Of a DNA stretch of 26,832 nucleotides, positions 9,582 through 18,111 are shown piece by piece. Below the pieces are notes generated by a model. That model was given only the letters and a program-made list of their open reading frames with translations, was not told the DNA's origin and did not search any database. This DNA is from Dictyobacter formicarum. GTDB lineage: Bacteria; Chloroflexota; Ktedonobacteria; Ktedonobacterales; Ktedonobacteraceae. The position numbers and the translations under genes are program-made. Each line of letters begins with the position of its first letter. Within the stretch, counting starts at the first letter, position 1. The DNA lies in contig NZ_BNJJ01000046.1 in assembly GCF_016587435.1 (NCBI RefSeq), forward strand, positions 1 to 26,832. Reading direction: 5' to 3'.

Positions 9582-9602
9582 GTGATGTGATCACTACATC
9601 AC
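9582..9602. promoter_or_regulatory. Candidate operator for the GntR/FadR-family regulator
   Basis: There are 7-bp arms gtgatgt and acatcac around gatcact. The site overlaps the predicted transcription start of the downstream regulator gene, the usual place for autorepression in this family. I saw no second clear copy elsewhere in the window, so assignment to this regulator is inference. Confidence 0.45.
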
Positions 9603-9623
9603 CTAAAGAAATGAGGATCAATT

Positions 9624-10334
9624 GTGGTTGAGGTAGCCCGCCAACGTTTGAGTGACCAGGTCGCTCAACATTTGCGTGAAATGATCATTGAAGGTGAGAT
9701 TAGCGCTGGTCAGGCATTGCCATCTGAGCGTAAGCTAGCCGAACAATTTGATGTCAGTTCCGTGGTAATTCGCGAGGCGCTCAAGACGCTGAGCGTCAAT
9801 GGATTGGTGGAAATACGGCACGGTGCTGGCTCCTTTGTTACCACGCCCGATCAATGGCGTGTCGCCGAACCTATTGCCACTCTTATTCGCAGTGGACATG
9901 CGAAGCTGTTGCATGTAGTGGAGACGCGAGCTGTTCTTGAGATTGAGATCAGTGGCCTGGCAGCCATGCGTCATACAGAGACTGATCTGCAAACACTCGA
10001 TGCAACGCTGGAGCGCATGGTGGCCACCCAGCATGATCCCGTTGCCCATAGTGCTGCTGACATGGGATTCCATCGCGCTCTGGCGGCCAGTGCAGATAAT
10101 CCGGTCATGGCGCTTGTCTTGCAACCGCTCCTGGGCCCTATCCAGACCATCATGCTACGAGGAACACGCATCGCTTCAGCGATGTCGCGGGCCGTGGAAG
10201 AGCATCGCCGCATTCGCGATGCAGTAGCGGCACATGATCCCGAAGCTGCACGCGCTGCAATGAGCCTGCATATGCAGACCAGTCGTGATGAAGTCACCGC
10301 ACTGCAACAGGCGCTTTCCAAAGATAAGCACTAA
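9624..10334 (+). CDS. GntR-family (FadR/FCD subfamily) transcriptional regulator
   Basis: This 236-residue protein has an N-terminal winged helix (about 6-75; QALPSERKLAEQFDVSSVVI and LVEIRHGAGSFV are typical GntR signatures) and an all-helical FCD ligand-binding domain (about 95-230). The FCD metal site looks complete: Asp146-x3-His150, His194 and His216. Such regulators commonly sense acidic sugars or other carboxylates. The start is GTG, with GAGGA about 8 nt upstream. It is the first gene of the plus-strand carbohydrate locus, behind a strong promoter and an overlapping palindrome, so local autoregulation and control of the downstream transport and hydrolase genes are likely. The effector cannot be named from sequence. 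Confidence 0.9.
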   Translation: MVEVARQRLSDQVAQHLREMIIEGEISAGQALPSERKLAEQFDVSSVVIREALKTLSVNGLVEIRHGAGSFVTTPDQWRVAEPIATLIRSGHAKLLHVVETRAVLEIEISGLAAMRHTETDLQTLDATLERMVATQHDPVAHSAADMGFHRALAASADNPVMALVLQPLLGPIQTIMLRGTRIASAMSRAVEEHRRIRDAVAAHDPEAARAAMSLHMQTSRDEVTALQQALSKDKH

Positions 10335-10475
10335 GCAACATTGTAAATAGAAACATGTAAGATCGTCACGCTGTTAGTAACATGTCCCTTGGGATTAAGC
10401 ACTTGTATTTGTACAGGCAGTCAATGTGCGATTGTCTGGAAATCAGGCGAAATATGCTACCGAAGAAGGGAGATT

Positions 10476-11357
10476 ATGAAGATGGACTCACGGAGGAGTC
10501 AGGATACGAGCTCACCAGGCAGGAAGGCAGAAAGGGTCGCGGGCGAAAACATTCGCCTCACTCCTGCGCAGCGACTCCATTTTGATGTGTATGGATATGT
10601 GTTACTTGAAAACGTGTTGACAACCGATGAGGTCACCCGCATGAAGCAGGCGCTCTATCGCCTCAAGGCAGAGCCTGATCTTGATGCCCATCGTGTCTAC
10701 GTGAATAAGCAGGCCGAGCATATGTTTCATGTCGGTCACGTGGTTGAATATGATCCAGCACTCCTCGACTATGCCAGTCACCCCCGCTTGATTCCACTGG
10801 TAAAAGAAATTGTGGGGGGAGCTATACGGCTGGAAGAAACGGAAGCGATCATCAATCGACGCGATCCACTCCTTGATCCTTCTACTTATGAACATCGGCG
10901 CACCCTGCCTACCGGATTCCATACCGGGACGCGCTATGGCTGGGGCACCTATATGGCTAATCACCACTTCCATTGTCTCTTCGTTAAGACGCTTGCATAT
11001 CTGACGGACGTCGGGCCAGATGACGGGGGAACCGCGGTCATTCCAGGTAGCCATCGCCTGGGATGGAATGAGCGCGACATCATTGATGCGGCCCTTACGG
11101 ACGAGAGATTAATTCATCAGGTCGAGGCAAAAGCGGGCTCGGTCCTTTTATTTGCAGAGTCGTTGGTTCATAGCACCACTGCAGTTCGCAGTGATCGGGA
11201 ACGCGTGGTGTTGATCAGTGGCTATACTCCGCCCATGATGCGCGAATGGCCTGGCAATGAGATCAGTCCGGCCTTTGTTGCAACCTTACCTGAGGAAATT
11301 CGTCCTTTGATTTCTGGTAGTGAAAGCTGGCATTGGCGCCATGAGGCCAATGCATAA
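10476..11357 (+). CDS. Phytanoyl-CoA dioxygenase (PhyH)-family protein
   Basis: This is a 293-residue protein of the Fe(II)/2-oxoglutarate oxygenase superfamily. The core YLTDVGPDDGGTAVIPGSHR (174-193) and the distal part GSVLLFAESLVHSTTAV...R, with His232 as candidate iron ligand and an Arg after it for 2-oxoglutarate, are typical. At the place where an HxD motif is expected I see Phe-His149-Thr-Gly, so the usual Asp appears to be missing; other histidines (163, 164, 166) are nearby. I chose ATG 10476 because an AGGGAG stretch precedes it; ATG 10482 has even better spacing. The longer frame from 10389 adds unlikely sequence. It lies 141 nt after the regulator and 72 nt before the permease, so it may belong to the sugar operon. 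The substrate is unknown. Confidence 0.8.
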   Translation: MKMDSRRSQDTSSPGRKAERVAGENIRLTPAQRLHFDVYGYVLLENVLTTDEVTRMKQALYRLKAEPDLDAHRVYVNKQAEHMFHVGHVVEYDPALLDYASHPRLIPLVKEIVGGAIRLEETEAIINRRDPLLDPSTYEHRRTLPTGFHTGTRYGWGTYMANHHFHCLFVKTLAYLTDVGPDDGGTAVIPGSHRLGWNERDIIDAALTDERLIHQVEAKAGSVLLFAESLVHSTTAVRSDRERVVLISGYTPPMMREWPGNEISPAFVATLPEEIRPLISGSESWHWRHEANA

Positions 11358-11429
11358 GCATCTGAAGAATCTCTCTGCCTAAAGAACGCATTCATTGTTG
11401 TATGCCATGCACAAAGGAGGGATGTCCTT

Positions 11430-12391
11430 ATGCATTTTATCGCTAAACATACACCTGAACAGCGACACGTCATTCCCAGGAAGGTTCGACGAAAAACCAG
11501 TCGATTGCGCCGTCGTGAGGAACTCCTTGGCTATCTCTTTGCCTCACCAATTATCGTGGGAATCCTTGCACTTGCTACATATCCGTTCCTGGCAAGCGTC
11601 TATTACAGCTTTACCGACTACAATATCATCCAGCAACCGTATTGGACCGGCTTGCAGAATTACCAGGATCTATTTCGCGATCCCCTGTTCTGGCAGAGTT
11701 TGAAGAATACCTTTATCTATAGTATCGTCGTCATTCCGCTCAATTTACTCTGCGCCCTGGGCCTCGCCATTTTACTCAAGCAAAAGTTGCGTACCATCGG
11801 TTTTTTTCGTGCGCTGGCCTATTTACCTTCTGTCATCCCTAGTGTTGCTGCAACTATTTTATGGCTCTGGATACTCAATCCACAGTATGGTGTTATGAAC
11901 AACCTGTTGAACAGTCTTGGAATTGCAGGACCCGATTGGATCAATAACCCCAACTGGACCAAGCCCTCCTTGATATTAATGAGTCTCTGGGGCATCGGTC
12001 CTCGGCCATTATTTTCCTGGCTGGCTTACAAGATATCCCCGAAGCTCTCTATGAAGCTGCTCGCATCGATGGGGCAGGGCACTTTGCTTGCTTACGCTAC
12101 ATCACCATTCGCCTGGTCACCCCTACGCTGTTCTTTAACCTGATATTGGGTATCATCGGTACGCTCCAGACCTTCAATGAGCCATATATCTTTGGCAACA
12201 ATGGCGGAGGACCGGAAAATAGCATCTTGATGTATGTGGTGTACCTCTACCAAACGGCGTTCCGGGATTTCCAGATGGGCTATGCGTCAGCTATGAGTAT
12301 CATCTTATTCATTATCATCCTGGCGCTCACGCTCCTGGTCTTAGCTAGTTCACGGCGCTGGGTCTACTACGAAGGTGGGCAGCCTAGATGA
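11430..12391 (+). pseudogene. ABC sugar permease (MalF/UgpA type), 1-nt frameshift
   Basis: This is an inner-membrane subunit of a carbohydrate ABC importer, about 320 residues if the frame is restored. The first frame has a cytoplasmic basic N-terminus and several membrane helices beginning at about residue 32 (ELLGYLFASPIIVGILAL). It leaves frame near 12000-12005 after SLWGIGP. Restoring one base gives AIIFLAGLQDIPEALYEAAR, with the EAA loop EAARIDGAG that contacts the ATPase, followed by more helices to the TGA at 12391. The frameshift lies in the unique spacer, so no second copy can correct it. A single missing base in a cct-cgg context could be a sequencing error. An excellent AAAGGAGGGA lies about 8 nt before the ATG. 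Confidence 0.8.
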
Positions 12392-12401
12392 GGAGGGATC
12401 G

Positions 12402-13286
12402 ATGAATATGCGAGCACTGTCAATTTTACGCAGCGACCAAAAACGTCCCGCCTTTGGGGCGGATCAAGTGCTACGGACCATAACGTTCATTGTGCTGGTT
12501 ATCCTGAGCTGTATCTTGCTCTTCCCGCTGGCCTGGATGTTGAGTACCTCGCTTAAACTTCCCAGTGATGTCTTTACCATTCCCATTCAGTGGTTCCCGC
12601 ATCCTATTGCCTGGGACAACTATGCGCATGCCGTGCAGGATTTTCCGTTCTGGGCTTTTCTGGGAAATACGTTGTTCTATTGTATCAGTGATACGATACT
12701 TGTGGTGGCGAGCTCAGCCATATCAGCCTATGCATTCGCCCGTTTGCGCTGGCGCGGTCGCGAGGTGGTCTTTGTAATCATGCTGGCGACGATGATGATC
12801 CCGTTTCCAGCCACTATGATCCCTACCTATCTGATCTTCAAGTGGTTAGGCTGGCTGAACTCATTTAAGCCATTGATCCTTCCCGATCTGACGGCAAGCC
12901 CTTTCTATGTCTTTCTTTTACGGCAGTTCTTTATGACCATTCCAAATGAGCTCAGCGAGGCGGCCTTTGTCGATGGCGCCAGTCATCTGCGTGTCTTCTG
13001 GCAGATCATGTTACCTCTGGCAAAACCAGCTCTGCTGGTGGTGGCAATTTTTACGTTCACATCTGACTGGAACAACTTCCTGGGGCCATTGATCTACTTG
13101 AATGATCAATCGAAATATACGCTGGCACTAGGCCTGCAATGGTTCCAGGGATCACAATGGCATGGCGCCCATTACGAACTGATGATGGCTGCCGCTCTGC
13201 TGATGACGCTCCCGATGGTTGTCCTTTTCTTCGTTGCCCAGAAGTATTTTGTCCAGGGCATTACCATGACTGGATCCAAAGGATAA
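12402..13286 (+). CDS. ABC sugar permease (MalG/UgpE type)
   Basis: This is the second membrane subunit, 294 residues, with about six helices. The EAA loop, SEAAFVDGASHLRVFWQIMLP, contains the canonical EAA-x3-G...I-x-LP pattern and is well preserved. I chose ATG 12402 because AGGAGGGA (12390-12397) sits directly upstream. A longer reading from 12375 would overlap the end of the first permease and include the ribosome binding site. It starts only 10 nt after the first permease stop, so the two are translationally linked. It pairs with the sugar-binding lipoprotein downstream. No ATPase gene follows, so it probably uses a shared MsmK-like ATPase encoded elsewhere. Confidence 0.92.
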   Translation: MNMRALSILRSDQKRPAFGADQVLRTITFIVLVILSCILLFPLAWMLSTSLKLPSDVFTIPIQWFPHPIAWDNYAHAVQDFPFWAFLGNTLFYCISDTILVVASSAISAYAFARLRWRGREVVFVIMLATMMIPFPATMIPTYLIFKWLGWLNSFKPLILPDLTASPFYVFLLRQFFMTIPNELSEAAFVDGASHLRVFWQIMLPLAKPALLVVAIFTFTSDWNNFLGPLIYLNDQSKYTLALGLQWFQGSQWHGAHYELMMAAALLMTLPMVVLFFVAQKYFVQGITMTGSKG

Positions 13287-13391
13287 TGGGTGCATAGATC
13301 AGCGAGTCATCGCGTTCACAGTGCCCTTTTACTGATCAGATATCACAGATACCATTGATCGCTATTTGTTGCTGCATAGAAGGAGCTACAT

Positions 13392-14735
13392 ATGATGTAT
13401 TCTCGTCCTCGTCATTTCACCATAGGTGAACTTGCAACCCTCTTTATTGTCCTACTTACATTGGCCAGTACGCTCGCAGGCTGTGGGTCATCAGGGTCTT
13501 CCACCACTACGAACCCGACACTCACCTACTGGCACCTCTGGACAGACAAATTCTACGGAGGTATTCAGGATGATCTGGTCCATACCTTTAATAAGACGCA
13601 ACCAGGCTTCACAGTGAACCCGCAGCGTCAGGGCGACACGAGCAAGTTCCTGTCTACCGTCTCGGCTGGCAATCCGCCTGATGTGTATATGGTGCCTACG
13701 GGCCCTATTCAGTTGGCGGTCCAGGGGGCACTGATGCCGTTGGACAATTATGTTAAGGACTCTAAAGTCATCAAGCAATCTGACTTCTGGCCGGGAGCCT
13801 GGGCCACATGTACGTATCACGGCCATATCTACTGTATTCCCTATGTCTACGACTCCTTTGCCCTGTTCTGGAACAAGGATCTCTTCAAAGCGGCCGGTCT
13901 CGATCCAAACAAGCCTCCTACCACGTGGGCAGAGTTGGAAACCTACACTCAGAAACTAACCAAACGTGATAGCAAAGGCGCTATTACGCAGCTAGGCTTT
14001 GCTCCCTGGATTGGATCAACGTCGGCCGCTGAGTGGCCAATGTGGGCCGATGGTAGCCAGATGTGGAATTATCAGACCGGCACACCAACCATGGATCAGG
14101 CTGGCAATGCAGCTGCCCTGCAGTGGGAGGTCGATTGGGCCAAAAAGTTTGGTGGCTATGATCAGCTTCAACGTTTTAACAGTTCTTTTAGTGGGAATAC
14201 GAACTTCTTAGGGCAAAAGGTAGCTATGTGGGTCGGGGAATCGTACTATCTCTCCTCCCTGCAACAGTTTGAGCCGAATGTCAACTTCGGTGTGGCGTCC
14301 TTTGGAGTGCCCCGACCCGATGCATCTCACCCCTATATCAACGGTTCCGTTGATGGCAACATGCTGGCAATTCCTACAGGCTCGAAGCATCCTGACCAGG
14401 CATGGAAATTTATCGAATGGAATGCGACGACAGGCGTACGCGACTGGGTGACCCGTGAAGGTGATCTCTCTGCGCGTAAGGCTGATATTACGGTACAGCC
14501 AACTGTTCTGAAAGAGCCATATCGAAGTGACTATAAGATCTTTGCAGACTTGCTGCGTGGCTCGAATATCTTCTATAACCAGGGAAGTCCAGTTGATCTC
14601 TACTACTACACAGAGCGCGACAATCAGTTTGACCTTGCTCGCCGTGGTGCCAAGTCCCCAGAACAGGCGCTCAAAGATCTCCAAACGGGGGTTCAGGCCC
14701 AGCTCACCAAGGCATTAGCGCATTATCACGGATAA
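13392..14735 (+). CDS. ABC sugar-binding lipoprotein (extracellular solute-binding, family 1)
   Basis: This 447-residue protein has a lipoprotein signal: a basic start, a hydrophobic stretch at about 12-29 and lipobox LAGC with Cys31, then a Ser/Thr-rich linker. The mature part has the layout of cluster-B (family 1) sugar-binding proteins: LTYWHLWTD near the N-terminus, AGNPPDVYMV, then GHIYCIPYVYDSFALFWNKD and the hinge PPTTWAELETYTQKL. It captures an oligosaccharide or glycoside outside the membrane and hands it to the two permeases. AAGGAG lies 6 nt before ATG 13392; Met2 is also possible. From base 13819 on, the gene is duplicated in the left arm, where its tail is fused to an oxidoreductase. 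Confidence 0.95.
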   Translation: MMYSRPRHFTIGELATLFIVLLTLASTLAGCGSSGSSTTTNPTLTYWHLWTDKFYGGIQDDLVHTFNKTQPGFTVNPQRQGDTSKFLSTVSAGNPPDVYMVPTGPIQLAVQGALMPLDNYVKDSKVIKQSDFWPGAWATCTYHGHIYCIPYVYDSFALFWNKDLFKAAGLDPNKPPTTWAELETYTQKLTKRDSKGAITQLGFAPWIGSTSAAEWPMWADGSQMWNYQTGTPTMDQAGNAAALQWEVDWAKKFGGYDQLQRFNSSFSGNTNFLGQKVAMWVGESYYLSSLQQFEPNVNFGVASFGVPRPDASHPYINGSVDGNMLAIPTGSKHPDQAWKFIEWNATTGVRDWVTREGDLSARKADITVQPTVLKEPYRSDYKIFADLLRGSNIFYNQGSPVDLYYYTERDNQFDLARRGAKSPEQALKDLQTGVQAQLTKALAHYHG

Positions 14736-14801
14736 CGGTTTATACATGCTGGTCGTTCTTGATGCATTGCTTTCCTCTTCGGGTTGCTGAATTTCAGTCA
14801 A

Positions 14802-14839
14802 GCCGGGCAAGGAGACATCAATCGTTCTCGCTGCCCGGC
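14802..14839. promoter_or_regulatory. Inverted repeat between SBP gene and GH36 gene
   Basis: The 8-bp GC-rich arms gccgggca and tgcccggc surround a 22-nt loop in the 160-nt gap after the binding-protein gene. There is no T-run, so it is not a classical terminator. A stem here could stabilise the 3' end of the binding-protein message relative to the downstream genes, which is common in sugar ABC operons, or it could be an operator. Both roles are inference. Confidence 0.4.
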
Positions 14840-14895
14840 GTGGAAGTGGTGTATCAAGGCGCACCTCACCCATTGAGATACCAGGAGGACAGTTA

Positions 14896-16911
14896 ATGGT
14901 TGATGATACTCGCGCTACACACACTCCGGAAGCGCTCGCGCTGCAGTCTTATCTGGATACCACCGCATCACCACTAGGATCGGCACTTAAACAATTGCCG
15001 TTAATCCGCCTTGGCATTGATGAGGTGGAACTGGCGGCACTTCCTCTGACCACAGAAGCAACAACAGGATCACAGCGCATCCACGCCATACATCCTCCAG
15101 GACTAACACTCACTGTGGATGTAGAATCAGATCAGGCCCGGCAGGTGCTGGTTTATCAGCTGACAATGGCACAGGCTGAAGATATGTCAGGGCCACGTTT
15201 GCACGATTTTTGTCCGTTGCAACTCGCCTTGGACGGCACACTGGTGCCAGATCCGGTCATTCACACATGGCGTGGGGGAGCCATGCAAACGTTTTTCCCT
15301 CCGGATGCGATCACGCCACAGCGTCATGTGCTTTACCCACGTACACCAGCCTATTATCAAGATGGACATCTTTCGCTTGGGACTCACGGTGGACGTTCCA
15401 GTGACCAGTATATGCCATACCTGCTCATCACTACGGCTGATGATAGCAGCGGTGTGTGGTGCGCTATCGGCTGGAGTGGGCATTGGAGCGCTCACTTTGT
15501 GAAACCTCGGGGCACTTCTGATCTGCAGTTGACAGTACAGATTGAACCATGTGACCTGCAGTTGCCTGCGGGGACCAAACTGCAAGGCCCTTCGATTGCC
15601 CTGGGACTCTATAAAGGTGACGCTGCCGCGGGCTATAATTCCATGCGCTCCTGGCTGCGTTCACGTATGCCCGCGTTGCCAACATCTGATCTGTCGCATT
15701 TTAATACCTGGACCGCCCTGGATGCCAATGTCAATGAGGCACTTCTACTGGAAGCCATTGATCGCGTAGCTGATCACGGGTTGCGCTACTTTATGCTGGA
15801 TGCGGGCTGGTATCCCTGCCTGCGTGATAACTTCAGCGCGGGAGTGGGCAACTGGCGTGTTGATGAGGAGAAGTTCCCACATGGTCTAGAGGTTGTAGCT
15901 GAACATGCACGAACGCGAGGCATGGAGATGGGATTATGGTTCGAGCCTGAACGCGCACATCTCTCGTCTGAACTGGCACAACAACACCCTGATTGGTTGC
16001 TCCGTGTTCCTGACCGTGAGTATGCCCTGGTGAATTTTGCATTACCGGCGGTACGCACCTATTTCCGTGAGGTGATCGGCAACATGGTGCGGCGACTGGA
16101 GCTCCGCTGGCTGAAATGGGATTTTAATATGGACCCCCTTCCCTACTGGCAGCAAGTCGCTGATGGAGGACTTGCGCACCTGGGCCACATCGCTGGCTTG
16201 TGGGACACGTTCGACTGGATACGTACGACCTTTCCCGATCTGGTCATCGAGAATTGTGCCAGTGGGGGTAATCGGCTAGACTGGACATTATTCAGCCGTG
16301 CCCATGTCAATTTCGCCAATGATCAGTATACTCAGCCAGACTGTATCCGACGCATTCTTGGTCGTATGGGCGCCTTTCTACCGTCCGAGCGCCTCAATAT
16401 GATCTATGGTCCTTTTCAGCGCCGTTCCTATGAAGACGCTGCCTGGCAGGTACTGATGGGAAGTACCTTCGGAGTCAGTGAACCGATAGATAACTGGACT
16501 GAGGACTTTAGCACAAGTCTACGCCATCACCTGGCTATCCATAATGCGACGGATGCACCACGCGGCGGCACCTTCTATCGGCTCACGCCTGATACTGCTG
16601 ATCTTCGTGCGTGGGAGGGCTGGCAGATGCATGAGCCAGATACGGGGACCGGTGCATTCGTCCTCTGGCGTTCGGCTGCTCCACAGGCACAGTTCAACGT
16701 AAGCTTACACAATATTGATGAGGCACAGAACTATGTAATCTCTGATTTGTATCATACTACAGCGCACACGGTAACGGGCAAGCAGCTGGCCAATGGACTG
16801 GAAGTCAGCCTGTTACCAGATGCGGCAACCATCTGTACCTATCATCCCATACTTGGAGAAGAAACCAGTGAAAATTACCGATATAGAGGCGATTCCTCTG
16901 CGCTTGCCTGA
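14896..16911 (+). CDS. GH36-like alpha-galactosidase (melibiase fold)
   Basis: This 671-residue enzyme has an N-terminal beta-rich domain (about 1-255), a TIM barrel (about 265-590; NTWTALDANVNEALLLEAI, YFMLDAGWYP, GLWFEPE) and a C-terminal beta domain. The motif RWLKWDFNMD supplies the presumed nucleophile Asp409. ENCASGGNRLDW lies at 453-463, and Asp476 in NFANDQYT is the presumed acid/base. These are the landmarks of GH36/clan GH-D retaining alpha-galactosidases. There is no signal peptide, so it should act in the cytoplasm on imported alpha-galactosides. AGGAGG precedes the ATG. The gene follows the binding protein in the same direction and overlaps the next gene by 44 nt. An alpha-N-acetylgalactosaminidase or another clan GH-D activity is possible. 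Confidence 0.9.
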   Translation: MVDDTRATHTPEALALQSYLDTTASPLGSALKQLPLIRLGIDEVELAALPLTTEATTGSQRIHAIHPPGLTLTVDVESDQARQVLVYQLTMAQAEDMSGPRLHDFCPLQLALDGTLVPDPVIHTWRGGAMQTFFPPDAITPQRHVLYPRTPAYYQDGHLSLGTHGGRSSDQYMPYLLITTADDSSGVWCAIGWSGHWSAHFVKPRGTSDLQLTVQIEPCDLQLPAGTKLQGPSIALGLYKGDAAAGYNSMRSWLRSRMPALPTSDLSHFNTWTALDANVNEALLLEAIDRVADHGLRYFMLDAGWYPCLRDNFSAGVGNWRVDEEKFPHGLEVVAEHARTRGMEMGLWFEPERAHLSSELAQQHPDWLLRVPDREYALVNFALPAVRTYFREVIGNMVRRLELRWLKWDFNMDPLPYWQQVADGGLAHLGHIAGLWDTFDWIRTTFPDLVIENCASGGNRLDWTLFSRAHVNFANDQYTQPDCIRRILGRMGAFLPSERLNMIYGPFQRRSYEDAAWQVLMGSTFGVSEPIDNWTEDFSTSLRHHLAIHNATDAPRGGTFYRLTPDTADLRAWEGWQMHEPDTGTGAFVLWRSAAPQAQFNVSLHNIDEAQNYVISDLYHTTAHTVTGKQLANGLEVSLLPDAATICTYHPILGEETSENYRYRGDSSALA

Positions 16912-18004
16912 TGTAGATGACGCCCGCTGTGATGGAACGCAGGATGCCCTGATTATTCGCGTTCATACCGACGAAGGACTGATTGGACTGGGTGAGGTTG
17001 ATTCTTCCCCTACGGTGGCGAAGGCTATCATTGATGCTCCCCCCAGTCACATGCTGGCGCGTGGCTTGCGAACGATCCTTGTTGGACATGATCCATTTGA
17101 TGTGCAGATGCTCTGGCATAAAATGGTTGAGGGAACCATCTATTTTGGACGCTCAGGAGCAGCTTTACAGGCCATTGCCGGCGTAGATATGGCTCTCTGG
17201 GATATCGTTGGACAGGCCACGGGACAACCAATCTCAAAATTCTTGGGTGGCTCCTATCGTGATCGTATTCGAGTCTATGCCAGTATGATCATGCCAGAGA
17301 CACCCGAGGAGGTCCATCAGCAGGTAAGCCAGCTTGTTGCTCAGGGATACACCGCGATCAAACTGGGTTGGGGGCCCCTGGGGCGCGTTTCGGAGAGCTT
17401 AGACATTGAACTGGTGCGGGCTGCGCGTGAGGCGGCCGGGTCGCGTGATCTCATGCTCGATATCGGTCTGGTCTGGGATGCTGCCCAGGCGATCAAGATG
17501 GCACGGCGTTTTGAAGCGTTTGATGTGTTCTGGATTGAGGAACCACTACCTCCTGATGATCTGACCGGCTATGCCAGGCTGGCTGATCGCGTCGATGTGC
17601 GTATCGCCGCCGGTGAGCAAGAGACGACGTTCCAGGGATTTGTCAATCTCATTGAGAAAGGACATGTGGATGTGGTGCAACCTGACCTGGCACGCGCGGG
17701 TGGCTTGACTCCCGCCGTGCGGCTGGCTCAATATGCCTATGATCATAATATCCTCTGTGTCCCACACGCGTTCTCGACCGGTATTCTGGTAGCGGCTTCT
17801 CTGCACTACGTTGCCAGCATGCCACATGGACAGCTCGCCGAGTTTACGGTGAGTGAGAGTCCTATTGCTCGTGACCTGCTAACCAGGCCGTTTCACCTGG
17901 AGGCGGACGGCACCGTGCGTGTGCCCCAGACACCGGGCCTGGGTGTGCAGATCAATGAGGATGTCCTGCGCCGCTACGCCCAGGTCCCCATCAAGGAGCT
18001 GTAG
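16868..18004 (+). CDS. Mandelate racemase/muconate-lactonizing-type enolase-superfamily enzyme
   Basis: This 378-residue protein has an alpha+beta capping domain (1-120) and a barrel with metal ligands Asp198 (MLDIG), Glu224 (WIEEP) and Glu250 (GEQET). It also has Lys165 in AIKLGWG, Gln-Pro-Asp (271-273) and His300 in PHAFSTG as the catalytic-base candidate. The His-containing pattern places it near the acid-sugar dehydratase/mandelate racemase group. The second Lys of a KxK motif is replaced by Gly. A plausible job is dehydration of an aldonate made by the neighbouring oxidoreductase. The exact substrate is unknown. Start: GTG 16868, with GGAG about 9 nt upstream inside the GH36 gene. The ATG at 16793 is in frame but would add 25 atypical residues. 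Confidence 0.88.
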   Translation: MKITDIEAIPLRLPDVDDARCDGTQDALIIRVHTDEGLIGLGEVDSSPTVAKAIIDAPPSHMLARGLRTILVGHDPFDVQMLWHKMVEGTIYFGRSGAALQAIAGVDMALWDIVGQATGQPISKFLGGSYRDRIRVYASMIMPETPEEVHQQVSQLVAQGYTAIKLGWGPLGRVSESLDIELVRAAREAAGSRDLMLDIGLVWDAAQAIKMARRFEAFDVFWIEEPLPPDDLTGYARLADRVDVRIAAGEQETTFQGFVNLIEKGHVDVVQPDLARAGGLTPAVRLAQYAYDHNILCVPHAFSTGILVAASLHYVASMPHGQLAEFTVSESPIARDLLTRPFHLEADGTVRVPQTPGLGVQINEDVLRRYAQVPIKEL

Positions 18005-18050
18005 AACTATTAGAACGGAAAGAACAAATATAACCAACTATCCAGCGATT

Positions 18051-18111
18051 TAACGTGATTGCCCACCGAAAAAGGTGTTCGACAAAACTTTTTCGGTGGG
18101 CAATCACGTTA
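18051..18111. repeat. Perfect 24-bp-stem hairpin
   Basis: Arms at 18051-18074 and 18088-18111 (starting taacgtgattgcccacc) are perfectly complementary, with a 13-nt loop. It lies 46 nt after the stop of the enolase-superfamily gene. The A/T-run sits inside the stem rather than after it, so it is not a standard terminator. It looks like a palindromic intergenic element unrelated in sequence to the one at 20433-20487. Confidence 0.65.

Larger units (their letters stand above)
9245..9623. other. Divergent intergenic region, oxidoreductase / gntR
   Basis: This 379-nt region has no gene. From left to right it carries the short leader of the minus-strand oxidoreductase with AGGAAGGG; a dispersed palindromic element (9282-9410); about 130 nt of A-rich sequence with nothing recognisable; and then the promoter and operator candidate of the GntR-family regulator. 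Confidence 0.6.

Noticed and set aside
10389..10475. N-terminal extension of the PhyH-family protein
   Set aside because: The 29 extra residues are Cys-rich and unlike the family. Better ribosome binding site spacing exists for ATG 10476 or 10482.
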